In this document: positions 35,901 to 47,900 of the stretch, piece after piece
Layout of the letters: every line of letters begins with the position of its first letter
How positions within the stretch are numbered: the stretch's first letter is position 1
Origin: Monomorium pharaonis
Lineage: Eukaryota > Arthropoda > Insecta > Hymenoptera > Formicidae
Direction: 5' to 3'
NCBI RefSeq assembly: GCF_013373865.1
Contig: NC_050471.1
Span: 15,194,983-15,258,982 of the forward strand
DNA length: 64,000 nt
Notes under the pieces: generated by a model
Database searches by the model: none
Seen by the model: only the letters and a program-made list of their open reading frames with translations
Told to the model about the DNA's origin: nothing
Program-made: the position numbers and the translations under genes

Positions 35901-38900
35901 ATGACGGTCGGATTTTGTACATCATGTGGCACTGAAATTCAGTAGAAATTTGTACTTACTGATCTGAATATAACGGATAACTGACGCACCAATTTCACTG
36001 AAGTCAACAGAAGATCACATTCCTCTATACTCATAAACCCACACATACACGTAAACATACATATACGCATACTCATACATAAAAAATAAAAGTTCAAATT
36101 TTATTTTAAAAAATTCGCCTTTTCAGAGCCACATGATGTACAAAATTTGACCATCATTCTCCACGTGGTGCACATCGGGTCACTTTGATGACGGCGGTAT
36201 GATTGAGTTAAACACAAATAAAATCAATGTGCAATATCATATTAATACTCAAAATTCATGATATTCAAAAAATACCGTATTTATTCGCTAAAATACCCTA
36301 AAATGCAGTGCAAATTTCAAACTCGTGTGCAATCAACAAAAAACATCGTATCGACACGTATTTTTTTTAAATTGCTTAGAAAAGAATGAACTTTAAAAAT
36401 CTGGATTAATATTAGCCGGATTTTAACGAGAAACTTGTGAAAAATGATAACAAACTTTTACTTTTTTCAATTAAAAAAAAACATGTTTGGTTTTCATGCC
36501 ATACAAAAGGTTCACGCTTAACAAATCAAACTTTCGCCTAGGGATTCTCAAAGTAGAGTTTTTGCTCTTTAATTTAAAAGAAAGTACATGTAATTTGGAT
36601 GATTTTCCGCAAAGTTGCATCACTTTGAAGATTGCCTAAAAATTGTTCAAAATTTTTGTCTTGTTTTTTTTGCGCCAGTGTATAATTGTCAATTCGCATG
36701 TAATGTAAAAAATTATTCTAAGACAATTAATTAATGAATAATTAAGTTTTTTCTATTCTAATTTTTCATTTCTTTTGATATTTTAAGTCGAACTTTCGAA
36801 GCTTGACGAACTATCATGTACTGATATCGAGTGCCCTTGGAAAAAGAAAACCAAAGAAGTATTGCAACAGTATGAACCGATGCCTTTACTGGATCATCCT
36901 TACATGACAAAAATAAAAACAAATCTGGTTAATGTATCTGCAAAAAAAAGGGAGAAGATTAATCAAAATTGGCTTTCATCTCGGTGAAAACTCATGTATC
37001 GTGTCTACACACTTGTCGTTGCTGTACGCTACGTTGCTACGCACCTGCAGTCACGTTACATTTTATGCGGATGATGTTTACGTTTATGATATTTTTAGGT
37101 GCATCCGATTCATGCCACAGTCGCGATTCAAGAATACGGCTTGATTAAAATCCCAACAGTGATCCAATTTTGTTAGGTTTAAATGAAATTTATCCGATAA
37201 GCACACATGATTTCACTCTTTATTGTATTATTGTCAAGACGAATCACCAGCGGATACTCGCTCTCCTCTTCATCTTCTTTGTGAAACGTCCTCTTTTCCG
37301 CAAAATCTGGACGAGATTGTAAAATTGCTCGTTTTAATTATCTATCTATATCACGCAATTCATATGATCCGTCGGGAATCATTATTTTCTTGTCGTCTTT
37401 GTCGTAGTGAAATTTGTTATTCGACGAATTTATATTAGGTATGGTATACTATGTTTCAAAATCTGTGAGGCCAAGCTCGTAATCGTCATCACTCAAATCT
37501 ATGGAAAATAGCTTACCGCGAGAAAGCTACTCTTGCCGGTTAGCATAAACGTCAGTGACATGTTGAAACAAATACTGAGTTAAATTGCGCAATGTTACCC
37601 TTTAAATTGATTATTAACTGTTTGGAGAAAACGCAGACATAGTTGACCGCAGTTGCTTTGATCGTAACGTTGATAAGGCGCGTGATAGTACTCGATCCGC
37701 ATTACGTTTAAATATTGCACCAGTTCTTTCGGCGGTCGAAGATTGCCGAAACTATCGAAGTACATAGCGCGATTTCCCCTCTTTGCGTACGCCACCTAGT
37801 GCGTACCTGATCCTTCAGCATTATCTAAATTTATAATACCGCTCTCGTTTCAATATGCTCCTGCCTTGGTAATGCTGTACGCATAAAAATTTCTTTAAAA
37901 TATGGAATGCGCATATGTTTCGCTAGCTGTAATAATTGCATGTCGCTAGTTGCATTTTTTGTCATTTTTAACGTTTTTTTCGTCGAAACTCCTTGTCCAT
38001 GCTTGTATGGAGGAGCGAGATAAACTCCATGACTTTCCATGACATAATTATGATTCAATTTTTCCAGCTGACGCTGCGCTGCCTTATTATCATTCACAAC
38101 TTTCGCAACTCCCGCCGTTCCGCCGACCAATGACCCGAGAACTCCCAACAACGGTAAAATAGGTAGAACACTACCACGTTTCGCTACCGGAAGTGTTCGT
38201 TTATTCGCTCTTTTATCTCTTTTTCTTTTTCAATCTCATACCGATTTTCGTCTTGGTTTTCATAGCCGCTCAAACGGCTGCCGCGGCAGCTCTTTCTCCG
38301 AAAGTCGAATCGTTTGCTGTAATGCATTTTCACGCTTCCGCAACGAGTATATTGTTAACCGTGTGTCTGTCGGTAAGTTCGTTTCTCCGAGAGTACGCAA
38401 TGTTGTGTTCGCGGCACGCCGCGTCTAACGGATCAATACCTCGGTCGCCTCTGGCCAATCGCTTTTTCAGCCGAGTACCCGGATGGCAAAATTGATATCC
38501 TGGTATATACAATTCAAAAGGAAGCGCATTTATCGCACGATTTAACTAGCCACGACTTACTGCTGGCATTCGCGACAATTCTTTATCAGCCTTTATATGT
38601 TTCAGAAACCTATGCCACACGTGTTCGATATAGTTGCCACACACGCGTAGCAGAATAAGTTTCGACACGAATTCTAATTGTTCGGTGCTTAAATCGAGTA
38701 TGTTGGAGGAATATGATGATATGAGAAACATTTTACATACTGAGCAATTTTGCTCGGTGCGTCTCTGTAAATAGATCATTCTTAATATAATTTTGGTCAG
38801 TTTTTGTCAGAGCATAGAAAGAGAAAATATGCGGTTTGTACAACATTCACCAGCAATTAACAAATTTCGAAAACAAGATAATGTTTGAAAGAAAGATACG

Positions 38901-41900
38901 GAGGTATGGAAACATGTTGCCGAATTCTACACAATATAATTTGCGGTCCGTCAAATTATGACGAAACGTATTAATAAGCTTGTTGGAAAGTCCGCATGGA
39001 GTACGTTTTAAAAATGTGTATGTGTACTCGAAATCATTACAACAACCGAAATATCAATACTTGGAAAATTTATTGACACCGATTGAAGAAGTTGGTTATT
39101 TTTCATTCTCCAATAACTATGACGTTATTCATTCGAGTGAAGCGCTTCCGAATTCCATTTTTATCTTTGATGACGTGGCATGTGACAAGTAAGATACGAT
39201 AAGAGACTATTTTATAATGGAACAACACATGGATGTTGACTGCTTCTATCTCTGTCAGACGTATGCAAAGATACCGAAACATCTTATACGCGACAACGCG
39301 AATTTGCTAATTTTATTCAAGCAGGATATTATCAATCTAAAGCATGCGTACAACGATCACATAAATACCGACATGTCTTACTAGGATTTTAGCAATTTAT
39401 GTCATACTTGTTGTGAACGAAGCACTCACAACCAATAAAATAATATGAAGGAATATAGAATATAGAATATTAAAATTGAATTAAGAAAAGATGTCATATA
39501 GCTCGCCGAGGAAGGTTCGTTATCACGAGGTGTCAAGTGACACATGCCTCGTGCGCTGCCGGCTGGTCATCGCACTGGTCAACGCACCAGCCACCTTAAG
39601 GAATTTAGCGAAGCCCAGCTTAGCAACAATTATGCCACCGGAAATGCATATTTGCGTTTTAGCAATTGTTGCTAAGCGAATATTTCCCGCGCGCCGGACG
39701 CGCGCAGGAATGACCATATATGGTCATGCAGAGAGCCCGTTGCTGCATTATTATACCAAATTTGCGGCACTACTTAAGCCGCTGCCGAACAGCGGCCCGC
39801 GGGATCAGACATTAGATAATCAAGCCGATACGTACGGCCCATACGATTAAAATACGAAAGAGTTCGGGACTTAATCGCGGCGAACCTCGAGCGAGCAAAG
39901 ATACGACGCGCTATCTTCGAGTCACGCGCCGTATTTAATCAACTCTGTGTAACACGACGCGGCACCTTCGCCGACCGCAACTACTGTGTATTGCAAGAAG
40001 AATAAACCTTTTATTTAATTATCATAAAACCAGTGAGTCAGTGATTTGAGGACCCTGGCAACAAAAGCCATCTTCCGCGAGTTCCTACTCCTCGGGCAGC
40101 AACAAATCCATAAAGATCTTTTGTCGCACCGCAAGGTACGGCAAGAAATCATTTTGTTGCACCGCAAGGTACAACATACTTGTTGGCAACAAAAGTATGG
40201 ATTTTTAGTGATAGATAATGATAGTGCACTCGCCGATGGACGATATCGAAGAGGATTTAACTTTGCAATACCATAAAGCAGTTAGTTGCAAAAAGATTGC
40301 GAAAACGAGTGATTCAATTCGCAAAAAATGTCGCGCTTTGAAAGCTGGTAAAGTATAAGAAGAGATGGCGTTGAAAAGATACTTTAAGCCCATTGTTGAA
40401 CCATTAAAACAGATTGTTGAAAACATCGTTGGTGATGTATCAGATCCGATTAAGAATGAAACTTTCTTTTCGGAGAAAGACGAATACGCAGAATCAAAAT
40501 CCAAACGAAAGCGATCAAACGCTTTGTTTAACAATTCTATAATGACCTTTACTCCTGTTAAAAAACAATGAGACGATCAAAAACTGTACCAATTAATTTG
40601 AATGAAACATCGCAAATATTACATGAGAACAATTTATTGTACAGCCATGTGCCTTCTGTCGAAGATGTTTTTGAAATCGCAACCAATGAACCATTTGTGA
40701 CATCAGTTTGACAACAATTGGAAACACATGAGTGACATGAAAAGTTACACACGCACTACAGTTTATTAGATCAAAAATATATGGGAGCTTTCTGAGCGGT
40801 AAAAAATCAGTCATAATAGACATTGTTTACGGAGTTTATTTCATCGATATTGGAACGATACTCGGCGATAAACGCATCGACATACATAAGAATGTCAACA
40901 TAGTCATAGATGGTAAAATCTACGCGGGAACGCCTAGGCTGTATGAATTAATTTTCATGAAAATGCGTTGTCGGAATACAACGCATTTTTAAGCAACGCG
41001 AAAGCATCGAACTATTGGCATGCAACCCATCGATGTTACGCCTGAAATTGCTAAAAAAACTCTTAACCACGGTGTACAATCACGTAAAAATTACAGCACA
41101 TTGAGTCCGGAATGTCCGACGTTCAAGGGGGTTTCGCAAAAGGGAAAGAGAAGGACCGGCTGGTAAGATACAAAATAGCAATCACAGAAGGAAGATGAAC
41201 TGATACTATATACGAATGCGTAAAGTTTGATTGTGCATAAAGATGAAGTATATAATTAAGTTATAAAGAAAATTCATCCAGCAGTTATAGCATTGTCCGA
41301 AACAAGGCTGACGTCTGAAACAGAAGATAGCGAGATAAATGTGCCAGGATACAGCGTAGTTCGATGTGATGTTGAAAATCGGAACACGGGAGGAGTTATT
41401 TTGTATGTGAGAAGGAACATAAAATACGAAACAAAGAGCTCGTTAATGCTAAGCAAAAATAATACGATAACAGGTCAATATATAAACAATGAAGTGATTA
41501 TTTATTCGCCAGTGATTACAAAAAAAAGAACAATGTAACGATTATGTTTAACCTGACTGGCTTCAAATATGTTCAACAAATAGCGCACAACGTTTGGACC
41601 GTTCGTTTTGGTCCTTATCAAGTGGTTAGATACGTAAAAATTATGTGGTACACATTTTGAGTTATAATATGTGCCTAGATATCATCAAAAAGGCAATCTA
41701 AACGAAATAAATTACAGAAGAGTCGCCTTAAAAATATAAATTAATAATAACGTTTACAAATCAAAAGTGTGGTCAAGTTTGTGTAATAAAAAATAATAAA
41801 TGATTGGTTACATTGAAGTCTAATTAATGTGTGTGTTTCCTTCGAGATCTGAGGCTCGACTGAGCGGCGGTGCGGAGTCTAACGGTAAAAACACATAAAC

Positions 41901-44900
41901 AAACAAACAACCCAATAATACCCAATATCAGATACAATCAATATTTTTAAACGCCTATGTCGATTTAATTATTTTGTCATAAATTCCAGTTAAATTTTCA
42001 GTATCCTTTTGTAAATTAATGGTATGCTCATATTTTTTGATGAAAAATGTTTTAGCTATTTCACACTTCCTTGTAACGCATTCTTTATGTAGTATAATCG
42101 GTTGAAACCATTTAAACTCATGACCACAAGATATCCGGTGTTTACTAATAACGGCGTGGTTGCTAACATCTTTTGTTATATCCCGTTGATGTTCCTTGAT
42201 GTGCGTAGACACGTATTTCTTAGTTTGTCCAATATATACCGCATCACATTGATCACATTCGATTTTATACACTAGTTGCGTTTATTTCATAGTATCTAAT
42301 GAATCTTGTCCGCGTTTAATGATACAATCAAGTTTTTGGGGAATCGTGTACAGACTGTTCAAATTTACACCTATTAGAATACGCTTGATATTATCGCTTA
42401 GCCCTTTAATGTACGGGATGGCAACGAATTGTTTTAGATTAACCTCATTATGTACATTGTTATTCCTATCATGGTGGTTGAGAGCTTTAATACGCGACGT
42501 GTTTATCGATTATATTAGGGTAATTGTTGTTAACTAATATTCTTTTGACTTCTAATACGTTTTCTGAATGGAATCGTTTATGAGCGGGTAGTATAGCTCT
42601 ATCGACAAGATTATTAATCGTGTTAATTTTGTATCTTGTTGGATGGTTGGAAAAGAAGTTCATATATCGACCCGAAAACGTTGGTTTACGGTACCAATTA
42701 GTAATGAGGTGCTACCATCACGTATAACAATAGTATCTAAAAAACTCAGTGTATTATCTTTTTCGATTTCATATGTAAACTGTAATCGGTGTTGATAACC
42801 ATTGAACACAGTGAGCATATCCTTGACTTTTGCTGTTGGTATAATGGCGAAAATATCATCAACATACCTATAGAACATTTTGATATGAAACGGTAACTGT
42901 TTTATACAGTGTGTGATGTCACAGCATTATTTACGAACATTCCTACACAATTACTTCTAAACTCTATTACAAATAGATGGCAATATATCTCTACAAAAAC
43001 TTCATTGTCATTACAGCAATTTCTATTTGCAATAAAAATGATATTGAAATTGATGAGTTTTTTATTCTATGGCGAGATATGAACAAATCTTCGGCAGTCC
43101 AATGGGATTCCCTTTCCAATACTAACGGATATGGTTATGGATGATTTGGAGACACACTGTATAAAACAGTGACTGGAATCACAAAATAGGCAAAATGATA
43201 GGAGTAATATTTATGGATCTAAAACGAGCATTTCAGACGGTAAATAGAGAAAGATTACTTGAAAAATTATATTAATATGAAATTAGAGGAACTGTTTTTA
43301 ATTGGTTTCAATCATATTTAAGCAATACGTAGTATCTAGTCTAATTAAGACTCAACATAAAGTTCCACAGGAATCGGTATTAGAACCGTAACTATTTATT
43401 ATATACATAAACTACATAGTCGATAGTTGTCCAGAAGGGAGCGTCCCAGATGCGCACAGTAATAAACGGACACAGCAGGCTGAGTGAAACGGACACAGTA
43501 ACAAACGGACACAGATCAAACGGACACAGTAACAAACGGACACAGACCAAATGCGCACAGAGCGAAACGGACACAGTGCGCATGTGCAGTGTGCGCATTT
43601 GGTCTGTGTCCGTTTCGCTCTGTGCGCATTTGGTCTGTGTCCGTTTGGTCTGTGTTTGTTTGTTACTGTGTCCGTTTCACTCAGCTTGCTGTGTCCGTTT
43701 ATTACTGTGCGCATCTGGGACTCACTCGTCCAGAAAGATGTAATATAAAAATGTTCGTTGACGATACCATCCACATAAAAACGAAACCTCCAATGGACAT
43801 CTGTCATGGAAGTTTGAAACTTCCGTGGACGTCCATTGGACATCCAATATAGAACCATTGAAAATCCATAGTTCCGCATTGCGTATGTCCATTGGACCTC
43901 CATTGGACGTCATCAAGGATGTCTATTGGATGTTCTGTGGATTGTTGATGAGGGCTTCATGGAGCCTCGATGGATGTCTGACAGATGTTTCGTGGATCAT
44001 TACGTATAAAAAAATGTGTTTGCGCGTGACTTCCGCTTGGCAGTGAATCGCCGAAATCGCTGATCCGGTTTAGCGGACCATCGCAGAACGGAGCTACCGT
44101 CGGTCGGGAGGCTACTGCGATTGCGTTGCTGGTTTTACGAGAGAGCGTGCGAAACCGAAGATTTTCGACTACGAGATCACCGTCAGATCCGTAACGTTGC
44201 GATCGATCGTCGGAAACGATCACTTACTCTCTCTGTCTTCGGTACTTTCCGATCGATTCGCACTACTTCAGAAAGGTTCGCGATAAGTCTCCTGAACACG
44301 CGCACAGCTAAGTCACGAGAAATTTGACGGAGCGACCATTACTCGCATGGCACGCGCCCGCCGCGTGATCGCCCCGTAAAAATTTGCTGCTCGAGAATTA
44401 TTAGACGCGAGACACTTTGCGTGAAGAATGATCCGCCGCTTGGCGTTTTGTAATTAAGGAGATTAATAAAATTTGTTATTTTAACCAATACGAGACTCAT
44501 TCACATCGATCACCTATTCTCGGAGCATCTCACTCAGAGCACCAATCGGAGCTTGAACCAGTGCATTCTCAAAAGGAAAGAAGATCTACCAGCACAACAA
44601 GAATTCGAGTCAGAGCAGTGGAATATCAGACAAAATATATTCTTAACAAAATGCAAAAGTGCCTTTATTCAAGAATATTTTATACTTAAAATAGCGTTAA
44701 GTATAAATATTTCTTGATTAAATGTATTATTATGTTTTCTATAAATATTTTTTAACATATCATTTTTCTTAAATAAATTTTTATTTTGTCCTTCTCATTT
44801 TATCAATCTTTTTTACAGACTGATATAGTTCATCAGTATTGTACTATATATCGAAATCTTACTTCCTTCTGCACTCTTGACGAACCCCTTTTATTCATCT

Positions 44901-47900
44901 AAAAAGTGCATTTTATTCACAAGAAACACACGCCACGTAGCGTGGGTGGTTCACGTGGGTAGTGAAGATTTTACAGAGCCTCGATGGATAATTGACGGGC
45001 GTTTTGTGGATTATTAGTAGAGGATCCTCAATTCCACGAAACGTCCGTCAGTTAGAAACGTGCCGACAAACATGGACGAAATGACCAAGTTGATAATTTC
45101 AACTCCTTTTGAATATCGAGTCAACAAACAATAAATTCTGAATGTTGAAATACAAAAACAAACTCGAGATCAAAGCAAGGTTTCACGTTTTCTCACAAAA
45201 AATAAGCAATAAAGAATATAAACATTGGCAAAAAATAAATTACCGTTTCCTCCATCTGCAAACCATACCGTAGCATGATAAAGAATTACTTATCTTTTTA
45301 AACCCGAAGGGAAAATAACCTACGCGATAGGTCGGATCCTTTCGATAAAATTAAAGTAATGTGGGAGGAAACAGAGAAACTTTCGACAGATTACTCAACG
45401 TATGATTGGTCAAAAAGGAAAAACTATTTCTCCAATAAGAAAACTTAGAATTCATCCACAATCCTGAAAAAGAGTCCTATCAATTAGAATATTTGAAAAA
45501 ACAAAATGAAATTATGTTGCCAATAAGAGCCAGCACTGGATGTGTTTGTGCAATGTTGTATTTTACAAGTGGTTTTATCGATATAACATAAAACTATTGT
45601 ACATGAGTTCGATTAGTATACATGGTATACATGAAGTACGCAAACATTTCGACTCACAATTCGAGTCCTCTTCAATGCTGTTTTTAACGCAAAACCGATG
45701 GAGTCAAGATTTACATTATGTTTTCCGTCATTTTATGGAAGAGTTATCTTCTTCTCAAGCAGGTTGATAAAATGCTAAACATTAAAGTTAACAGAGGTGA
45801 ATCCACTAGACTTACAATATAATTTGTCGCTGATGATAAAACAAGAATACAAAAATTAAAACTTACAGTGAGAACCGGATGTATTTTCAATCAGAAAAAC
45901 CGTGTATAGGCGTTGTGACTATTTTGATGTCAATAATAGAGTGAAATAATAGATCAACAATAGAATATTTGAACCACCTACAACTGGATTCTTCTTCTGT
46001 AAGACTCTGTATATATAATACCAAATCTTGAAGAGCAGCAGTTAGTTACCAAACAGTTACCCAGCAGTTAGTTATCCGGTTAATTACCCAGTTAACGCTA
46101 ATTAATTAACACTAGTTAATTACGCCCATTATAACAATGTAACGGACCGTATTTCCTACGCGGACTTAACTTGCCGGGATCGGGATAATATATATTTAAT
46201 AAGATCGTGGATACGTACAAGCTATTTACAATTGTGTAAGTGTGTCGGTGTGTGTATCGTGAGTCGTCGGTGGAATGAGTATTTACAGATGCGCTGTGTG
46301 TATGTGTGTCTGTATAAGTCGCGCGTCGCGGGCCGAAACAGCTGTTCGCTGTCGAGCGCGTAGCTAGCTCGGTGATGGTCGCGGTGTGCGGCGACGGGCC
46401 GGCGGGCAATGCCCTGGCGCGTGAAGCGGTGTTTCGTGGCGCGGTGAGGCGCGCGGTATGGTGGGCGGTAATCGCCGGAGCCTCGAGCTTGGAGGCGCGC
46501 GGTATGCGGCGTGAAGCGCGGGGTGTTGTGCCGTGCGGTGATCTTTCGTTTTCGAGTCTGATGATCTAGGAAAAACGCCGGTCGATCTCGAGATCTCTCG
46601 AGGGAGACGGAGCACTCTCCACCCCCGTTGTGTTCGAGCCGGGTGAGCGGGCGATTTAGGATAATCCGTAGCCGAGAACTCTCGGCGAAGGCGGAGTACG
46701 CTCTACATTCTGCTACGTAGACAAACTAAGAGTTAGAATGCGAGCGGTACCGAGAGCTCTCGGTTAAGGCAGAGAACACTCTACCTTAATTACTGATCGC
46801 AAGAAGCTTCTCAGGAGCGTACTCTGGTCGGGATCGGAATCCAGCGTACGGTCGGAGCGAGAAGTGTCGCAGCCTCCACCGGCGCGGCTTTTTATACCCG
46901 CTCGGGTGGAGGAGCGGGGATCCTCGTGGATCTTCGGGTTTCCCCGCACTCGCTCCCCTCCTGTGGAGGTTGGGAGCGTGCGGGGAAATACGCGGAGCGG
47001 AGACGATGTCTCGTCTCGACGCTTTTTATTTTGGGCGATTAGGACGGGCCGGTGCCCGTTTGTGCGGTCCGGCGGGTGTTCGGCCGGACCGCGCGCGGTC
47101 GGTGATGCCGGCAGACGGGAGGTTCGTTACAAGCAACAGTTAGTTACCAAACAGTTACCCAGCAGTTAGTTATCCGGCAGTTAATTACCCATTTAGTGAG
47201 TTAGTTAGTTAGTTAAAGAATATAATCATGTAGAATCAGTGCGCGAATAAACTTTGGTGCCGTTCCATCCAGTCAAGAAATCCCTTCAATTCCGACAGAT
47301 TTGTTCGAGAACCAGTAATGAGTAAGTCCCACAATCACAATTTCTTCTGTTTTTACATTACTCAGCTACTCCCTTCCGTTTTAATTCTTTAAGACACGCT
47401 CCTATTATTTATGTATAATTCGTAGAATTTATTCGGCGAGCTCGCGCTACTCAACACTGTCTACTCTGAGTGCTTGGATTCTTTAAAAATACCTCCACCG
47501 GCATCTCAAAATCTTGAGGAACCCCAGCGCGATTCTCAAGATATCCTTATAATATCTTACAATCTTGAGGAACCCCTATGCGACCTTCAAGATATCCTTA
47601 CATTATCTTACAATCTTGAGGAACCTCTGCGTGATCCTCAAGACGTCCCCACTCCTGTCTCTCCAATTTATTCCTCGATCAGTTCTCCAAAACCCGAAGA
47701 TGGTCCACCCCCACTCTCTCCCGCGCTATTTCTTATCCTCTTATGACTTCATGCATCTCTGTTTTCCCCATGTAATCATTTTGTAAACCTTCGATTATTT
47801 CTTTGCTCCGCATTTACCGTTATAACTATAGAATTAAAAAACAAAAACCTTTTTGTTTCCCTTTCTCCGCCCACCACATACTTATATAATATTTGTACAA

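Larger units (their letters stand above)
28049..36680. mobile_element. Palindromic CACTGGCGC element, opened by nested insertions
   Basis: Left arm 28049-29234 (minus a solo LTR) and right arm 36280-36680 are inverted copies of about 415 bp with ends CAC(AC)TGGC(GC)AAAAAAA, flanked by TA (28047-28048, 36681-36682). The arms meet at ATTTTAGCGAATAAA / TTATTCGCTAAAAT, where a CCC...GGG element and a MITE have inserted, so the original was an almost perfect 0.8-kb palindrome. TA targets suggest Tc1/mariner. No transposase is present. Confidence 0.75.
27479..36990 (+). pseudogene. Decayed SWIM zinc-finger gene, two exons split by an 8.9-kb intron
   Basis: The first part (27479-27873) reads NYYKLDNLVSCGHLPQDKEG, has an in-frame TAA after ITRCL, continues in frame to MRCSCKARNSERCKHVIAAL (the CxC...CxH SWIM zinc-binding motif, 27790-27852), then needs a frameshift near 27855. 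It ends at a donor GTATGT (27874). The second part starts after TTTTAAG at 36788 and reads VELSKLDELSCTDIECPWKK and QQYEPMPLLDHPYMTKIKTN, which follows SWIM in a family I associate with multi-copy insect proteins, some with YqaJ nuclease domains. Exon phases fit, so the splice was real. With a stop and a frameshift it is not functional. Nested elements fill the intron. Confidence 0.6.

Noticed and set aside
39491..39850. 119-codon ORF
   Set aside because: Falls within the solo LTR at 39409-40176; the paralogous LTR at 28218 does not keep it.
43786..44000. Another CCC...GGG element
   Set aside because: Palindromic words are present but no CCC/GGG end pair with duplicated bases was found.
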